From IMG/VR virus record IMGVR_UViG_3300018416_000032, positions 1 to 42,574 of that record: a stretch of DNA of 42,574 nucleotides, one strand, 5' to 3'. A model generated the notes under the pieces. That model searched no databases. It had not been told where the DNA came from and saw nothing but the letters and a program-made list of their open reading frames with translations. Shown here piece by piece: positions 1-10,468 of this stretch. The position numbers and the translations under genes were made by a program. This stretch comes from a virus. Positions within the stretch are counted from its first letter, which is position 1, and each line of letters opens with the position of its first letter.

Positions 1-1
1 T

Positions 2-3000
2 AAGGAGGTAACTACTAGAGTAGAGGTCGATCTTGCTCGTGAGGGTTTATTCAACGATACATTTGTGCCGGAAGAGGAAGACTTAACTCCCGAGGTAGAT
101 GAGCCTGAGGTTGTGGATACGGACGCATCCGAAACGCCTACCGTGTATGAGGATTTCTCATATAATGAAAAGAGCGTAAAGATTGAGCCACAGGAGAAGG
201 AGGTCTTGGAGAAGGCAATCAAGGCATACGAGGATTCAGCACAGAAAGTTAATGGAGTATCAAGTCAATCAGCTACTCCAAAAAAAGATTTTGCAGAAAC
301 AACAGGAATAAACAGCCAGTCCAAGTTGGGTCAAAAGGTATACCAACAACTAAAGGACTTGGATGTAATAGATAAAGACGGCAAGTTCACTAAGCCTACC
401 GCCAAGGATCAGAAGCTTGAACAAGATGCAGCTAAGTTGCAGGTCACTAAGAATAAGAACAAGGTAAAGAAACTATTCGGTAAGACTAGCGATGATGGAA
501 GGCGAGTTACTGTACCCGATCCGGTGGGCCAAAAGGTAGCAATCAATAATAGTGCTGAGCCATATACTATTACATCATACGATCCTGACACAGGAGAAAT
601 GCGGGCTGAACAGGTAACTACTAGGGGTGGTAAGATAATCAACCGACCCGTGAAAGTAGATGCCGACGGAGCTTTTGATGTAGCAACGGACAAGCGAATA
701 GGGAATGTCAGGAAGTTTACAAAGCGAGGTAAGGTAGGTAATAAGAAGACTGAGTACCGAGCGTACCAAAGTGCTGAGAACGAGGATATATTCTTTAGTG
801 AGGAAGCACCAGAGGGCGGATACATCCCTGGACTAGGGGGCGAGTTTACCACGGCAGAGCAAAAGTCTGTTATGCTACAAGACCCGATCGTCCTGAACAT
901 GAATGGAGGAATCCCGAATGAGCAAGACATGGAGATCGCACAGCGTAATCTTGCTACGAATAATGACGGGGTAGTATTTGAGAATGTTGGTTTTAATCAA
1001 AGGGAGATAATCATTACCCGAAACCAAGGCGAGGTGTATGAAACACGAAACACATCTATTCGCAACAAGATGGGAGAGCTTGGTTACTCTGAGGCCGAGA
1101 TGGATGAAGTGTTTAACCCTGTGGGGGAAGTACTAGGAGAAGACCCTATACTCCCACTAATTGGATCCATCGTAGGAAATCATCAATTCGAAAGGTCTAG
1201 TCCATTTATAGGTAAGACTATATCAAGGGAAGAGCTTATGGCAGATTCCCCTGACAGGAGTGGCATTGATGAAAAGTATATAGATTCCAACGGAGAAGTT
1301 AATGCGATTCGCTGGGCGTATGACAATAAGAGGTCATACTTTACAGGTAAGTCACTAAGCACATCCGATATGGTGCAGGGCAATAACCTAGGTGTTAGTG
1401 AGACTTTCGACTTTGATCCTGATGCGGTGTATGAGTTTAGGGGCAGGGATGCTTATGATGTAATCGAGGCTAAGACACAGGAGGAATTTGAGGAGGCATT
1501 GTACAGGAAGCGACCAAAGGGAACTAAGAAGATATTTAAAAACCGATCCGAGAACACGGGCGGGTATTATGAGTTTGCCTCAGATGATTATGGTAAGAGT
1601 TTCACGCTCGGAGATGTAGAGTTTAAAAAACCAGTTCCAGATGAGCAAAATGCTTACCTTCCATTGCTAGATGACTCACTTGAGCAACAACAGGTATCTA
1701 TTCTTTCAGTTGAAAATAGGTTAAGCCCAAGGCAAGAAAAGGGAGAGGAGGGGGAGGTCTTAGTTATTTTACAGGCAGACACCACCAGGGATGGACTAGA
1801 GGAAGGTAACGTCCGCATAGCTCAGCTAGACAAGACAGGGAAGAAGATTTTTGATTCAGTAAAAGTAAAGAAGGATGGTAAACTGCCTGTCAATAGGTAT
1901 ACACCTGTTCAAGACCTTACCGAGAGTAGTTATACTATGATTGGTCAGGTTAAGTTGTTTGAGCCTCACTCCGAGAGGATTGACTTAATGTATACTAATT
2001 TATCCGAGTTCCTGTCTGACCCGGAAGTGCAGGCGGTAACAGGATATGATGGGGAGGTTTTCGTGCCTTCACTCAATATACCTAAGGTTAGTGGAGCTAG
2101 GGGCGAAAGGTTAAAGCAGTCCTTTTCTGCGATCCAGCAGATAGAGCGGTTGCAGAAGGATAAGCCAAAAGACTACAAGAAGAGGATCAAAGGATTGCAG
2201 TCTATACTTGATGGCTTGCAGGCGGAAAAAATACTTTTACGGGACACAGAAACTAAAGTAATAGAATCAGCCTTAGGAACTCTTAATACAAAATTTTCTG
2301 CTGAGAATGGATTAATCGAAGCTGACTTAAAGGATGTAATGCAGATATATCCAATGCTTGATCCGGTTTTACAGAAAAGGATAACAGACCTTTTAAACAA
2401 GGGAGAAGGGTCAAGTGAAGCTACATTCTTTACCGATCTACTTGAGCTTACGGTATCCGACCAGGAAGTAAAAGAGCAGATACGAGACCTTAAGGCAAAA
2501 TTCGCAAGCGTAGATGCCGAGAAACTATATGCTGCACTACGAAATTCCCCTGAGTTAGGTAGTGTTATATCCGAGTACAGCGAGATTTACCGCCAACTTA
2601 CTGGGTACCAAAATCAATCTAGTGAATACATAAAGACATTAAACGATGGTATATTTAATCTGACTCAGGCTTTCAAGGAAGTGCGTAGCAAGCTGGGTAT
2701 GCCCGAGATTAGCAATATCGAAAAGCATGCACTAGATGCAGTCGAAAACATAAGTGCAAGTGCTGAGATGAAGCAATTGCAGAGTATCCTGGCAACGGAG
2801 GGATTGCGTGCATATAGGGAGCTTGTCGAGCAAGGCGTAATTATTCCTTACACTACTAATGTATTACCCGTAGCGCGATGGGGTGATTTTGGGGCAGGCA
2901 CTCCTGAGTACAACGACTGGGTAGAGTACTCAAAGAAAAATCCTATACGAAAGGAAAAGGACTATGGGATACCTGCCATTAGGTCAAAGCCAGCCGAGAG

Positions 3001-6000
3001 GTTTGAAAAGCAGATAAAGAAAAAGTTCGAGGAGGTCATAAGGATTGCTACATTAGCCGAGGATCAGGAGAGCAAAAAGGAACAGACTCGTGCAGTAGAA
3101 AATATATTAAGCAGAATCAAAACAGGAGACTCTACCGCTCTTGATTTTAAAGCACTCCTTTTTGAGTACATCAGGGTGTACACTGATCAGTCAGAACTGA
3201 ATACGGATGGGGCTGAGGAAATATTCGATATACTTGATTCTGAGGCTATACTACGCGTGGTAGGTCGCGCCCCAATTGATGCAGTTGACCGCCTTATACT
3301 AGAAGTACAGCACTCGGATGAGTTTAACGACTTCATGCGAGATAACAAAGGAATGGGCATTCTTTCGCAGGACATAAAAGATAAGATATTTGGAAGCATG
3401 CGTAATGCATATGGCGTGCCCTCTCCTGAAGAAAAGATTTGGAAGGTTACCCCAAGTAAAAAACCAAGGGGTAAAAGAAAACAAAGGGAGTCCGAGAAGT
3501 TTATAATAGCAAAAAATAAATTCAGCGCACTTAGCCAATACCGTGAGCTGATGGGTTTGCCGTCAAATGATACTGGCATTAAGGCAAGCACTTCCAAATT
3601 CGGAACCTCAATATACAAGAGGGGGGCACAGACCTTAGCTAATAACCTAGCTGATATGTTTAGGGGTGGCGTGATTTTGTTTTCTGATGAGGATAATAGG
3701 ACTACTGTAAAAATGTCTAACATGGGTGCAATGCCCAAGGGTTATGTTGACATGACCACAGGTAGGGAGATGGAGACTGACATCTCACCCCTTAACGAGG
3801 AAGATATTGAGGGCAATCGGGCTGGTCGGATCAAGCAGACAGGTGTGGTTGCATTTACTGAAGAGCATCCGATGGAGCTTACAGGGATGCAAGAGCAGTT
3901 GGGTGAGGCAAGGGCAGCCATCGGTAGGTTTACGGAAGCTAATTCTGCAATGCAAGGTCTTCCATTCCCTGCGATTAGTGCGGTCAATCGAGTACTTAAG
4001 TTGGCAGAGTCTAATAAGGCTACCAAGTATTGGGCACAAGCGATTCAGCGTAATAAGGATTTAGTAGATGGAATGACCGTGAGGTTTGTTCCGTGGTCTG
4101 AGTTCAGGAAGTACGCAACCACTCGGGAGGACCAAATATCAACTGCGGTATATCTGCAGTCGAAGAATGAAATTTTAGTTTCCGATCTATTTTACGACAA
4201 CCCGAGCATCACCGCAGATGAGCAGTTGTCTAGCGTGATCGTACACGAGATAATCCACGGCCCCACAAAGTTGGCTATGGATATTGGATACATGCAAGCC
4301 AATGGTCATGAGTTGCCGGGCAAGATGGACTCCACTGATGCCGAGACCCTTGGAAGAATCTACAGAAGCTTAGACGAAGTAGTACTCCCAGAGTTACGCG
4401 AAAAACTAGGTAACGCAGACTATGTACATGGATTGTCATCAGTAGATGAGTTTTGGTCAGAGGTGGCATCTAACCCTAAGTTCCGTAAGTCACTATCCAG
4501 GACAAGATTTTCAGCAGAAACGAAGAAGAAGTTAGGGATAAGTAAGTCGTGGATTTCAAATGCATGGGACTATGTAAAAGCAATCCTTGCTAAGTTCTTC
4601 GGGCTTGAGACAAACACCGAGTCACTCAAGTGGGCAAACGAGCAACTTGATAAGGTACTAGAGTCAGCTCAACAACTTACCCCAATGCGTCATTCAATAA
4701 ATGCAGTCAATGCTCGAGGGGTCGGAAGCCTGCACATGCTTGGTGGCGAAGGAGCAATCAAGGTAATGGGAGATGAGTTTGCATTTGAGTGGTTTGATGG
4801 CACAAAGCGCGTGTTAATCAATCCAAAGGAGTTGCAGATAAAAAGGAATATATCATGGAGTAAGGAAGGGATCTTTGAGGATGGAGAAAAAATCTCCGAC
4901 ACCACACAGATGATTAAGTTATCTGACTTGGTGGAGTGGGATCAATTATTCTACGCCTACCCAGGTCTTGAGAATATAGATGTAACTATTGACCCTAATT
5001 ATAGGGCTGAGGGTTCATACATAAAAGAGGTTGCATCTATTCAGTTGGGTCTAGGTGGTTTTACAGAAAGGGACTTATCTGAAAAAGATACTATTTCTAC
5101 ACTTATCCATGAGATGCAGCATGCGATAGATACAATAGACGGAAACCCTGGAGGGTTTAGCCCAAGTGCTTTTAAGTTAAACCTGCCTTGGTTGAAGAAG
5201 TCCAAGCTATGGCAAGACTTCATGATGGGTATGGCAGATGAGGGGTCAGTTGCATCAATACATAATTGGATGTTAATCGCCCATCGGAATATCAATACCC
5301 TAAAGGAGTTGGTACCTAATGATCAAACGGGAGTAATCCAAGATACCATAGATAACCTTGAGAAGGTAGTCTCAATACTTTCACCCTTCGAGATATATAA
5401 GAGCAAGTCAGGAGAAGTTACTGCTTTTGCATCTGAGAATATATACGAGGCAATGAACGAGCGGCTGGAGCAAGAGCTAGCTGATTATAGGGAAGCAATT
5501 AAAGCCGGCAAAACTGCCCGTCATCCAGCACTAAACTTTGGGGGTATGTTGGCTAACAATGCGTGGAGGTTTAATTATACCAACTTTCATGTTATTGAGT
5601 CCGCACTGAAAAGAGCAGGTAAGAATGATCTGGCTGAATTATTTAGTCCGCATGCAACCCGAGACTTTGAAGCACTAGGCATGTACGATAAGGCGGTACC
5701 CACTCCCGATGCATCCGAGCGTGTGTTTCAAGAGGGTGATGTGGCTGCAGTCAATGAGGTAGTAAGCTTACTAGCTAAGGCATATAATAAGTTGTCTTCC
5801 AAGGGCATGGTTACACAGACTCCCGAGGAGTTCCTTAAGGACATGGCTCCCGGTAAGGTAGGCACTGAGGGATTTTACAAGCGACTAGCTAAAGGCATAG
5901 ATGACCCTGAGTCTATCCGTATAGGTGACCAAGGTAGAAACCAGGTAACAAGAACCCATGCCTCTAATAAGGCTATTGATTACATTTCTCAAATGCTTAG

Positions 6001-9000
6001 GGGTAGGAAGCAAAAGAACACAGGCATCCTAGACAAGCTGGATCAAGCGGAAAGAACTGCACTTGATATCAATGAGCAGATAGAAGACTTTAACGAACTA
6101 TTTAAGGGAGTAATAAAGAAAGGCTTAGCTACCCCTGAAGACATTTCTAAGACCATGCTCGTTAGTATGAAGAAGCTCACCATTGAGCAAATACGAGACA
6201 TTGCCGCACAGGTTAAGAAGCCAATCCGCAAGTCCGCAATGGATATGGATGATGTTAAGACCAGTGATATTGTACGAGTGGTCAACAAGATCGTAGACAT
6301 TGACACCTTCGAGGACTTAACTACTCAAGAAAAGAATGACGCTATTGAGAACCTCAATGATCGTCAGTTCTCAGGCAACACACCTGAGGACAAGTACCGC
6401 AGAATGGCGCTACTCAAAGTTTTGGAATCACAAAAGGACACAGGGATGTTCCTTTACAGAATGGCAACTGACAAGCTCGGACAAGGAGTAGGGTCGGAAA
6501 GGAATAAACTAATTCGTGATCTTAATAAGATCGTGAGTGCCACAAAGACCGAACAACTAGATGGCATCAAGTACGAGTCAACCTTCACTAAAAGACTTGA
6601 TACTGTTAAGAAGAAAAGGAAGAACTTATTTTTACTCGTTGAACTTCTTGACTCCACCCAAAAGGAGAAGGAGATGCTCAAGGAGTTACATAATGTAATA
6701 AATCCTACATACAAAAGACTCCGTGCATCCATGGGAGAGCTTGAACCTACCGACATTGGTGACGGAAAGCCCATGACCATTATGAGGCTGAATAGAAACC
6801 CCGACGGGAAACCTGTCGGCGGGTACACTAAGGAGACTATCGTCATTAGCCTAGATAAGAACGGGGCAATAAATAATCCCGGCTTTGACAAGGCAATATC
6901 TGAAACACTTCACTTTGCCCGTGATCCAATCAATGTAAAGAAGTACGGAGACCAACCATGGTTCAGGAATATGTCCCGCAATGCACAGGTTGCCCTCATG
7001 GATCCAAGTGGAGGACTAAAGGATAAATACTTTACGCAACGAAAGAACTGGCACCTCGGGTCACTAGAATCAGTAGGTCAAGCGATGAGTCGGTTTGGTC
7101 CTGCGGGGAAGAAGATAGGCGGGTTGATCTCGCAAGTCATTGGTCAAACACGAGACCTTCAAAGCCAAGTCAAGGTCTACGCAATCGCAGCCAATAAGGC
7201 ATTTGTTCGGGTATCCAAGGAACTAGGTCTTAATGGATCGAGTATTTACAGCGAAGTCTGGCAAGACATGGCATTTTGGTTCGACAATCACCCCGAGTAC
7301 TACGGCAGGGAAGATGTTGCATTTTCTGAAATGTGGAAGTGGTTAAGGAACGAGCGCCCCATGCATCTTGAGAATGTTAAAGACATGAATCGTGCCCGTG
7401 ATGCCGTTAGGTTTTGGGTTAATAAGGAGGTAGAGGCTAAGAATCACATGCGATATGTGAATGAGGAGGTGCTTGGCAATAGGATCCGTGATGACCAGGT
7501 TACCGTGCAGTCAGAACTTGATGGGTCACAGGTAGATTTTTACAGAAGACCAATTGATCTAGGTTTCTCCACATGGAGCAGATCCTTAAATAATCATGCA
7601 ATCTCCTCGGTAGTCATGCTTATGCGTAGCAAGCTAAACGAGGAAGTAAATACCGACACTAATCGTGAGAAGCTACTCCAACAGCTTTCCAATAGTGCCC
7701 AGCAAGGAGACATGCCAAATGTAGATAAGTTGATGTCCCTTCTTTATGGGGATGATCAGGTAATTAGTGAGTTCGTGGAGCCATTCATATTAGGTGGGGT
7801 GAGAAGGTCAGCCTTTACTGGACCAGATGGAGCACCGGTAGGGAACTCTCAGTTTGCCATGTCATGGAAGAAGTCAGGTAAGGACATGATGACATTCCTT
7901 AATGATGTCTTTGATACATACTCTGAGAATGATGGTCTTGATTCTGAGCAAGAAGACCAAGCGAGGTTTGAGTGGTACGATAGCTTTGCTAAGCAATTAA
8001 ATTCAAGATATAAAAGATTAGTTCGGGCTGACACTCAAGTAGCTAACGATGCTCACAATGTGATGAAGGCAAGTGAGGCTATTAAGAATACACCTCGCTC
8101 ATTAGACTCAAGGCAAATTGAGTCCAAGCTTCCCAAGAAGTTTTTCTACTACGATATTCATGATGAGGTAAGCACTCAGATTAGATTAGCCATGATGGTT
8201 GCCACATCAGTGTTCGGTAGGAATGGCATGAAGATCAATAACATCGGTCAAGGTTTCTATGACAAGATGAAGGATCGTAAAGCTCTGTTTAACAATATCA
8301 TGACAGAGGCTACTAGGGGAGTCCATGAAGCCCCTCAGATGACATACAGCGGTGCAGCCAAGAAGGAAGCTTATAGTATCTTAAAGGATCAGCTTAAGGA
8401 AAGTAACCCTAAGTTAGCATGGGAAAGACTGTATAATGATGCGGTTACATATCGAGAATTTGGAAAAGTCTTCGATCAACTAGGTCAGTACTACGGCAAG
8501 GGGAACATATCGGGAGCTTACGGTGATGCAAATGTGCTACTTGAGTTATTGGGCACGCAATCACTACTTGTGCTTAATAATCCCAAGTCATCATTTTGGC
8601 AGACCCTAGCGTTGGGAGAGTTCCCGATGGCATTTCGTGGTCTGAATAGGATGTCAGGTAAAGCTACAGGTGCTGCGCTTGCAAATATGTTCGATCAATC
8701 ATTTGGCGGTATACTTGAGGCAATGAACTTCAGTCTTCCCAAGACAAGTCGTCTCGCTAGGTCACTAAATAATACACACTTTCGCACACCAGAAATGGAG
8801 CTACCGCTCAAGGATTTACTTACTCAGGTCGGACCAAATGGTGAGATGGTGAATGGTACGAAAACGAACTCATTCAAGAAGGGTATTCGTTTTGTAAAGA
8901 ATGCAATAGCACACAGCAGGCAATACAACCCGGATGGTAGTAGGCAATCCTTTGATGCATTCACAATGTTTACGGGACTATTCCCGTGGGCGAACGGAGT

Positions 9001-10462
9001 GATCAATCACTCGGTGGGTGTTGGTACTGCTACTGCCTACGAGTCTGAGATACTTAGGATCGCAAAGCACATACAGGATCAGGGTAATGACATATTTGAT
9101 CCAAGGGAGTTCACTGCAGAGGAGTTGGGCATGAATAACTCAAAGACTGCGGAGATGGTGATCGGGGAGAGGGATGGTTGGAACAACATGAACAACATGC
9201 TCCTGGAGAATGGCACATCAAGCATGTCAAGGCTTGCGTTTGACTACCTCCAAAGAAGGGTAAGTAACCCGGATGCACCCGTGCTTGAGCACAATACGGT
9301 TCTTATGATGAACCAAGTGGGAATGTCCAATGTATCAGGTGAGGGATTTAATGCTAAGATCCCCGCACTTTATAATAACGGACTAATGAGGTACGCTGGA
9401 ATCTTCCTTGGTTGGCCTATCTGGAAGATGGCACAGTCCAACAGATTTATTGGTAGGGAAGCAGGTGATGAGCTTGGTTCCTACATGGCATTCATTAAGT
9501 ACCTCGGGTTACTTTCTGCGGTATATATGCCATTGGGATTATCCGCAGCTTTCTTAGTAGATTGGTATGACGAGGAGATTGTAGGTAAGCCTAACAACCT
9601 TCCACCACTTACCCCGTGGGCAATGATGCCGGTAGTCGGTCCCTTGTTCGCGCTTAGCAATGAAGAGTCTACAATCTACGCCCTTACATCTAGGCTTGCC
9701 AGGGCAGGTAACATTTACGGCATGGGTTTTGAGTTGGCTAATAGTATGTTCGCCACAGGTGATCCTTTTGGTGCAGCCAAAGAGTTCTCCCTAGATAGTA
9801 GACTATTCATGTTCAACACCTTTAGGAATGTGCGAGATGCACTAGGTACATGGTACCACCAAGGTGAGGCAGATTATGGTAATGTCATTCGACCAATGAT
9901 GTACGGGCTAGGCTTAGGCTCAGTCATACAGCAAATGGACATAGTTACCAACCTCATGGATATAGACATTGAGGAGCGTAGGGTAGCTGACTACTTATCA
10001 GCAAAGAATTTAATCAAGAAGGCATCGTGGGTAATGGGGCTTCCATTAACACCGCCCGCCAAAGGGTATGGTAAGCCTTCTCCTGTCTCCATAAACCTGC
10101 GCCAAATGGAAAGGGCGGCATACGCCAATGACAAGACAGAGTTTTTTAAGCAATACCAAGAGGCGATAAGTGCCGCCAAGGTGTACATCGAGGAGAACGG
10201 CATGAACACAACTGCCGAGAAGTATGTACACGAAAGGTTTAGGCAACGAAACTTAAGGTATGGAATAACCAAGGGTAGAATCTCGGACGCTGATTGGAAA
10301 AGGATCCTGGAGATACAAGATGCTGATGATCGAGTCATGCTCGAGAACTACCTAGGTCTACATGAATTTTATTTAAATCAAATAGGAACTAAGCAATCTT
10401 CACTCCCAAGTGCGTCTCAGTTGAGGCGCATGGCATTGCTAGGGGTTCCTATGCGCTACTAA
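2..10462 (+). CDS. Giant polyvalent-type phage protein with two zincin-like motifs (5' end open)
   Basis: A single frame of about 3,480 codons. It is open to the left edge; the first conventional start in it is GTG at 65, which has no Shine-Dalgarno, so the gene may begin outside the window. The perfect AAGGAGGT at 2-9 has no in-frame ATG, GTG or TTG at usable spacing. Counting from the GTG, there are two zinc-peptidase motifs, HEIIH near residue 1394 and HEMQH near residue 1682. The second is followed by Asp/Gly-rich sequence typical of the LPD23-like domain of large polyvalent proteins. The N-terminal third is hydrophilic and charged. The last 400 residues hold hydrophobic stretches (around 9390-9430 and 9500-9560). 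Such proteins in phages are thought to be packaged and ejected with the DNA, but this is family inference. N4-type virion RNA polymerase has similar size, yet I see no polymerase motifs. Order of unnamed domains is unresolved. Confidence 0.85.
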   Translation, partial: KEVTTRVEVDLAREGLFNDTFVPEEEDLTPEVDEPEVVDTDASETPTVYEDFSYNEKSVKIEPQEKEVLEKAIKAYEDSAQKVNGVSSQSATPKKDFAETTGINSQSKLGQKVYQQLKDLDVIDKDGKFTKPTAKDQKLEQDAAKLQVTKNKNKVKKLFGKTSDDGRRVTVPDPVGQKVAINNSAEPYTITSYDPDTGEMRAEQVTTRGGKIINRPVKVDADGAFDVATDKRIGNVRKFTKRGKVGNKKTEYRAYQSAENEDIFFSEEAPEGGYIPGLGGEFTTAEQKSVMLQDPIVLNMNGGIPNEQDMEIAQRNLATNNDGVVFENVGFNQREIIITRNQGEVYETRNTSIRNKMGELGYSEAEMDEVFNPVGEVLGEDPILPLIGSIVGNHQFERSSPFIGKTISREELMADSPDRSGIDEKYIDSNGEVNAIRWAYDNKRSYFTGKSLSTSDMVQGNNLGVSETFDFDPDAVYEFRGRDAYDVIEAKTQEEFEEALYRKRPKGTKKIFKNRSENTGGYYEFASDDYGKSFTLGDVEFKKPVPDEQNAYLPLLDDSLEQQQVSILSVENRLSPRQEKGEEGEVLVILQADTTRDGLEEGNVRIAQLDKTGKKIFDSVKVKKDGKLPVNRYTPVQDLTESSYTMIGQVKLFEPHSERIDLMYTNLSEFLSDPEVQAVTGYDGEVFVPSLNIPKVSGARGERLKQSFSAIQQIERLQKDKPKDYKKRIKGLQSILDGLQAEKILLRDTETKVIESALGTLNTKFSAENGLIEADLKDVMQIYPMLDPVLQKRITDLLNKGEGSSEATFFTDLLELTVSDQEVKEQIRDLKAKFASVDAEKLYAALRNSPELGSVISEYSEIYRQLTGYQNQSSEYIKTLNDGIFNLTQAFKEVRSKLGMPEISNIEKHALDAVENISASAEMKQLQSILATEGLRAYRELVEQGVIIPYTTNVLPVARWGDFGAGTPEYNDWVEYSKKNPIRKEKDYGIPAIRSKPAERFEKQIKKKFEEVIRIATLAEDQESKKEQTRAVENILSRIKTGDSTALDFKALLFEYIRVYTDQSELNTDGAEEIFDILDSEAILRVVGRAPIDAVDRLILEVQHSDEFNDFMRDNKGMGILSQDIKDKIFGSMRNAYGVPSPEEKIWKVTPSKKPRGKRKQRESEKFIIAKNKFSALSQYRELMGLPSNDTGIKASTSKFGTSIYKRGAQTLANNLADMFRGGVILFSDEDNRTTVKMSNMGAMPKGYVDMTTGREMETDISPLNEEDIEGNRAGRIKQTGVVAFTEEHPMELTGMQEQLGEARAAIGRFTEANSAMQGLPFPAISAVNRVLKLAESNKATKYWAQAIQRNKDLVDGMTVRFVPWSEFRKYATTREDQISTAVYLQSKNEILVSDLFYDNPSITADEQLSSVIVHEIIHGPTKLAMDIGYMQANGHELPGKMDSTDAETLGRIYRSLDEVVLPELREKLGNADYVHGLSSVDEFWSEVASNPKFRKSLSRTRFSAETKKKLGISKSWISNAWDYVKAILAKFFGLETNTESLKWANEQLDKVLESAQQLTPMRHSINAVNARGVGSLHMLGGEGAIKVMGDEFAFEWFDGTKRVLINPKELQIKRNISWSKEGIFEDGEKISDTTQMIKLSDLVEWDQLFYAYPGLENIDVTIDPNYRAEGSYIKEVASIQLGLGGFTERDLSEKDTISTLIHEMQHAIDTIDGNPGGFSPSAFKLNLPWLKKSKLWQDFMMGMADEGSVASIHNWMLIAHRNINTLKELVPNDQTGVIQDTIDNLEKVVSILSPFEIYKSKSGEVTAFASENIYEAMNERLEQELADYREAIKAGKTARHPALNFGGMLANNAWRFNYTNFHVIESALKRAGKNDLAELFSPHATRDFEALGMYDKAVPTPDASERVFQEGDVAAVNEVVSLLAKAYNKLSSKGMVTQTPEEFLKDMAPGKVGTEGFYKRLAKGIDDPESIRIGDQGRNQVTRTHASNKAIDYISQMLRGRKQKNTGILDKLDQAERTALDINEQIEDFNELFKGVIKKGLATPEDISKTMLVSMKKLTIEQIRDIAAQVKKPIRKSAMDMDDVKTSDIVRVVNKIVDIDTFEDLTTQEKNDAIENLNDRQFSGNTPEDKYRRMALLKVLESQKDTGMFLYRMATDKLGQGVGSERNKLIRDLNKIVSATKTEQLDGIKYESTFTKRLDTVKKKRKNLFLLVELLDSTQKEKEMLKELHNVINPTYKRLRASMGELEPTDIGDGKPMTIMRLNRNPDGKPVGGYTKETIVISLDKNGAINNPGFDKAISETLHFARDPINVKKYGDQPWFRNMSRNAQVALMDPSGGLKDKYFTQRKNWHLGSLESVGQAMSRFGPAGKKIGGLISQVIGQTRDLQSQVKVYAIAANKAFVRVSKELGLNGSSIYSEVWQDMAFWFDNHPEYYGREDVAFSEMWKWLRNERPMHLENVKDMNRARDAVRFWVNKEVEAKNHMRYVNEEVLGNRIRDDQVTVQSELDGSQVDFYRRPIDLGFSTWSRSLNNHAISSVVMLMRSKLNEEVNTDTNREKLLQQLSNSAQQGDMPNVDKLMSLLYGDDQVISEFVEPFILGGVRRSAFTGPDGAPVGNSQFAMSWKKSGKDMMTFLNDVFDTYSENDGLDSEQEDQARFEWYDSFAKQLNSRYKRLVRADTQVANDAHNVMKASEAIKNTPRSLDSRQIESKLPKKFFYYDIHDEVSTQIRLAMMVATSVFGRNGMKINNIGQGFYDKMKDRKALFNNIMTEATRGVHEAPQMTYSGAAKKEAYSILKDQLKESNPKLAWERLYNDAVTYREFGKVFDQLGQYYGKGNISGAYGDANVLLELLGTQSLLVLNNPKSSFWQTLALGEFPMAFRGLNRMSGKATGAALANMFDQSFGGILEAMNFSLPKTSRLARSLNNTHFRTPEMELPLKDLLTQVGPNGEMVNGTKTNSFKKGIRFVKNAIAHSRQYNPDGSRQSFDAFTMFTGLFPWANGVINHSVGVGTATAYESEILRIAKHIQDQGNDIFDPREFTAEELGMNNSKTAEMVIGERDGWNNMNNMLLENGTSSMSRLAFDYLQRRVSNPDAPVLEHNTVLMMNQVGMSNVSGEGFNAKIPALYNNGLMRYAGIFLGWPIWKMAQSNRFIGREAGDELGSYMAFIKYLGLLSAVYMPLGLSAAFLVDWYDEEIVGKPNNLPPLTPWAMMPVVGPLFALSNEESTIYALTSRLARAGNIYGMGFELANSMFATGDPFGAAKEFSLDSRLFMFNTFRNVRDALGTWYHQGEADYGNVIRPMMYGLGLGSVIQQMDIVTNLMDIDIEERRVADYLSAKNLIKKASWVMGLPLTPPAKGYGKPSPVSINLRQMERAAYANDKTEFFKQYQEAISAAKVYIEENGMNTTAEKYVHERFRQRNLRYGITKGRISDADWKRILEIQDADDRVMLENYLGLHEFYLNQIGTKQSSLPSASQLRRMALLGVPMRY

Positions 10463-10468
10463 TACATT

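Noticed and set aside
3742-4064. Long opposite-strand and out-of-frame ORFs within the giant gene (also near 409-930 and 3187-3738)
   Set aside because: They are shadows of a long coding frame, with no ribosome sites or domains.
2-10462. N4-type virion RNA polymerase, because of the similar length
   Set aside because: No recognisable T7-like polymerase motifs; zincin motifs and LPD-like features fit better.
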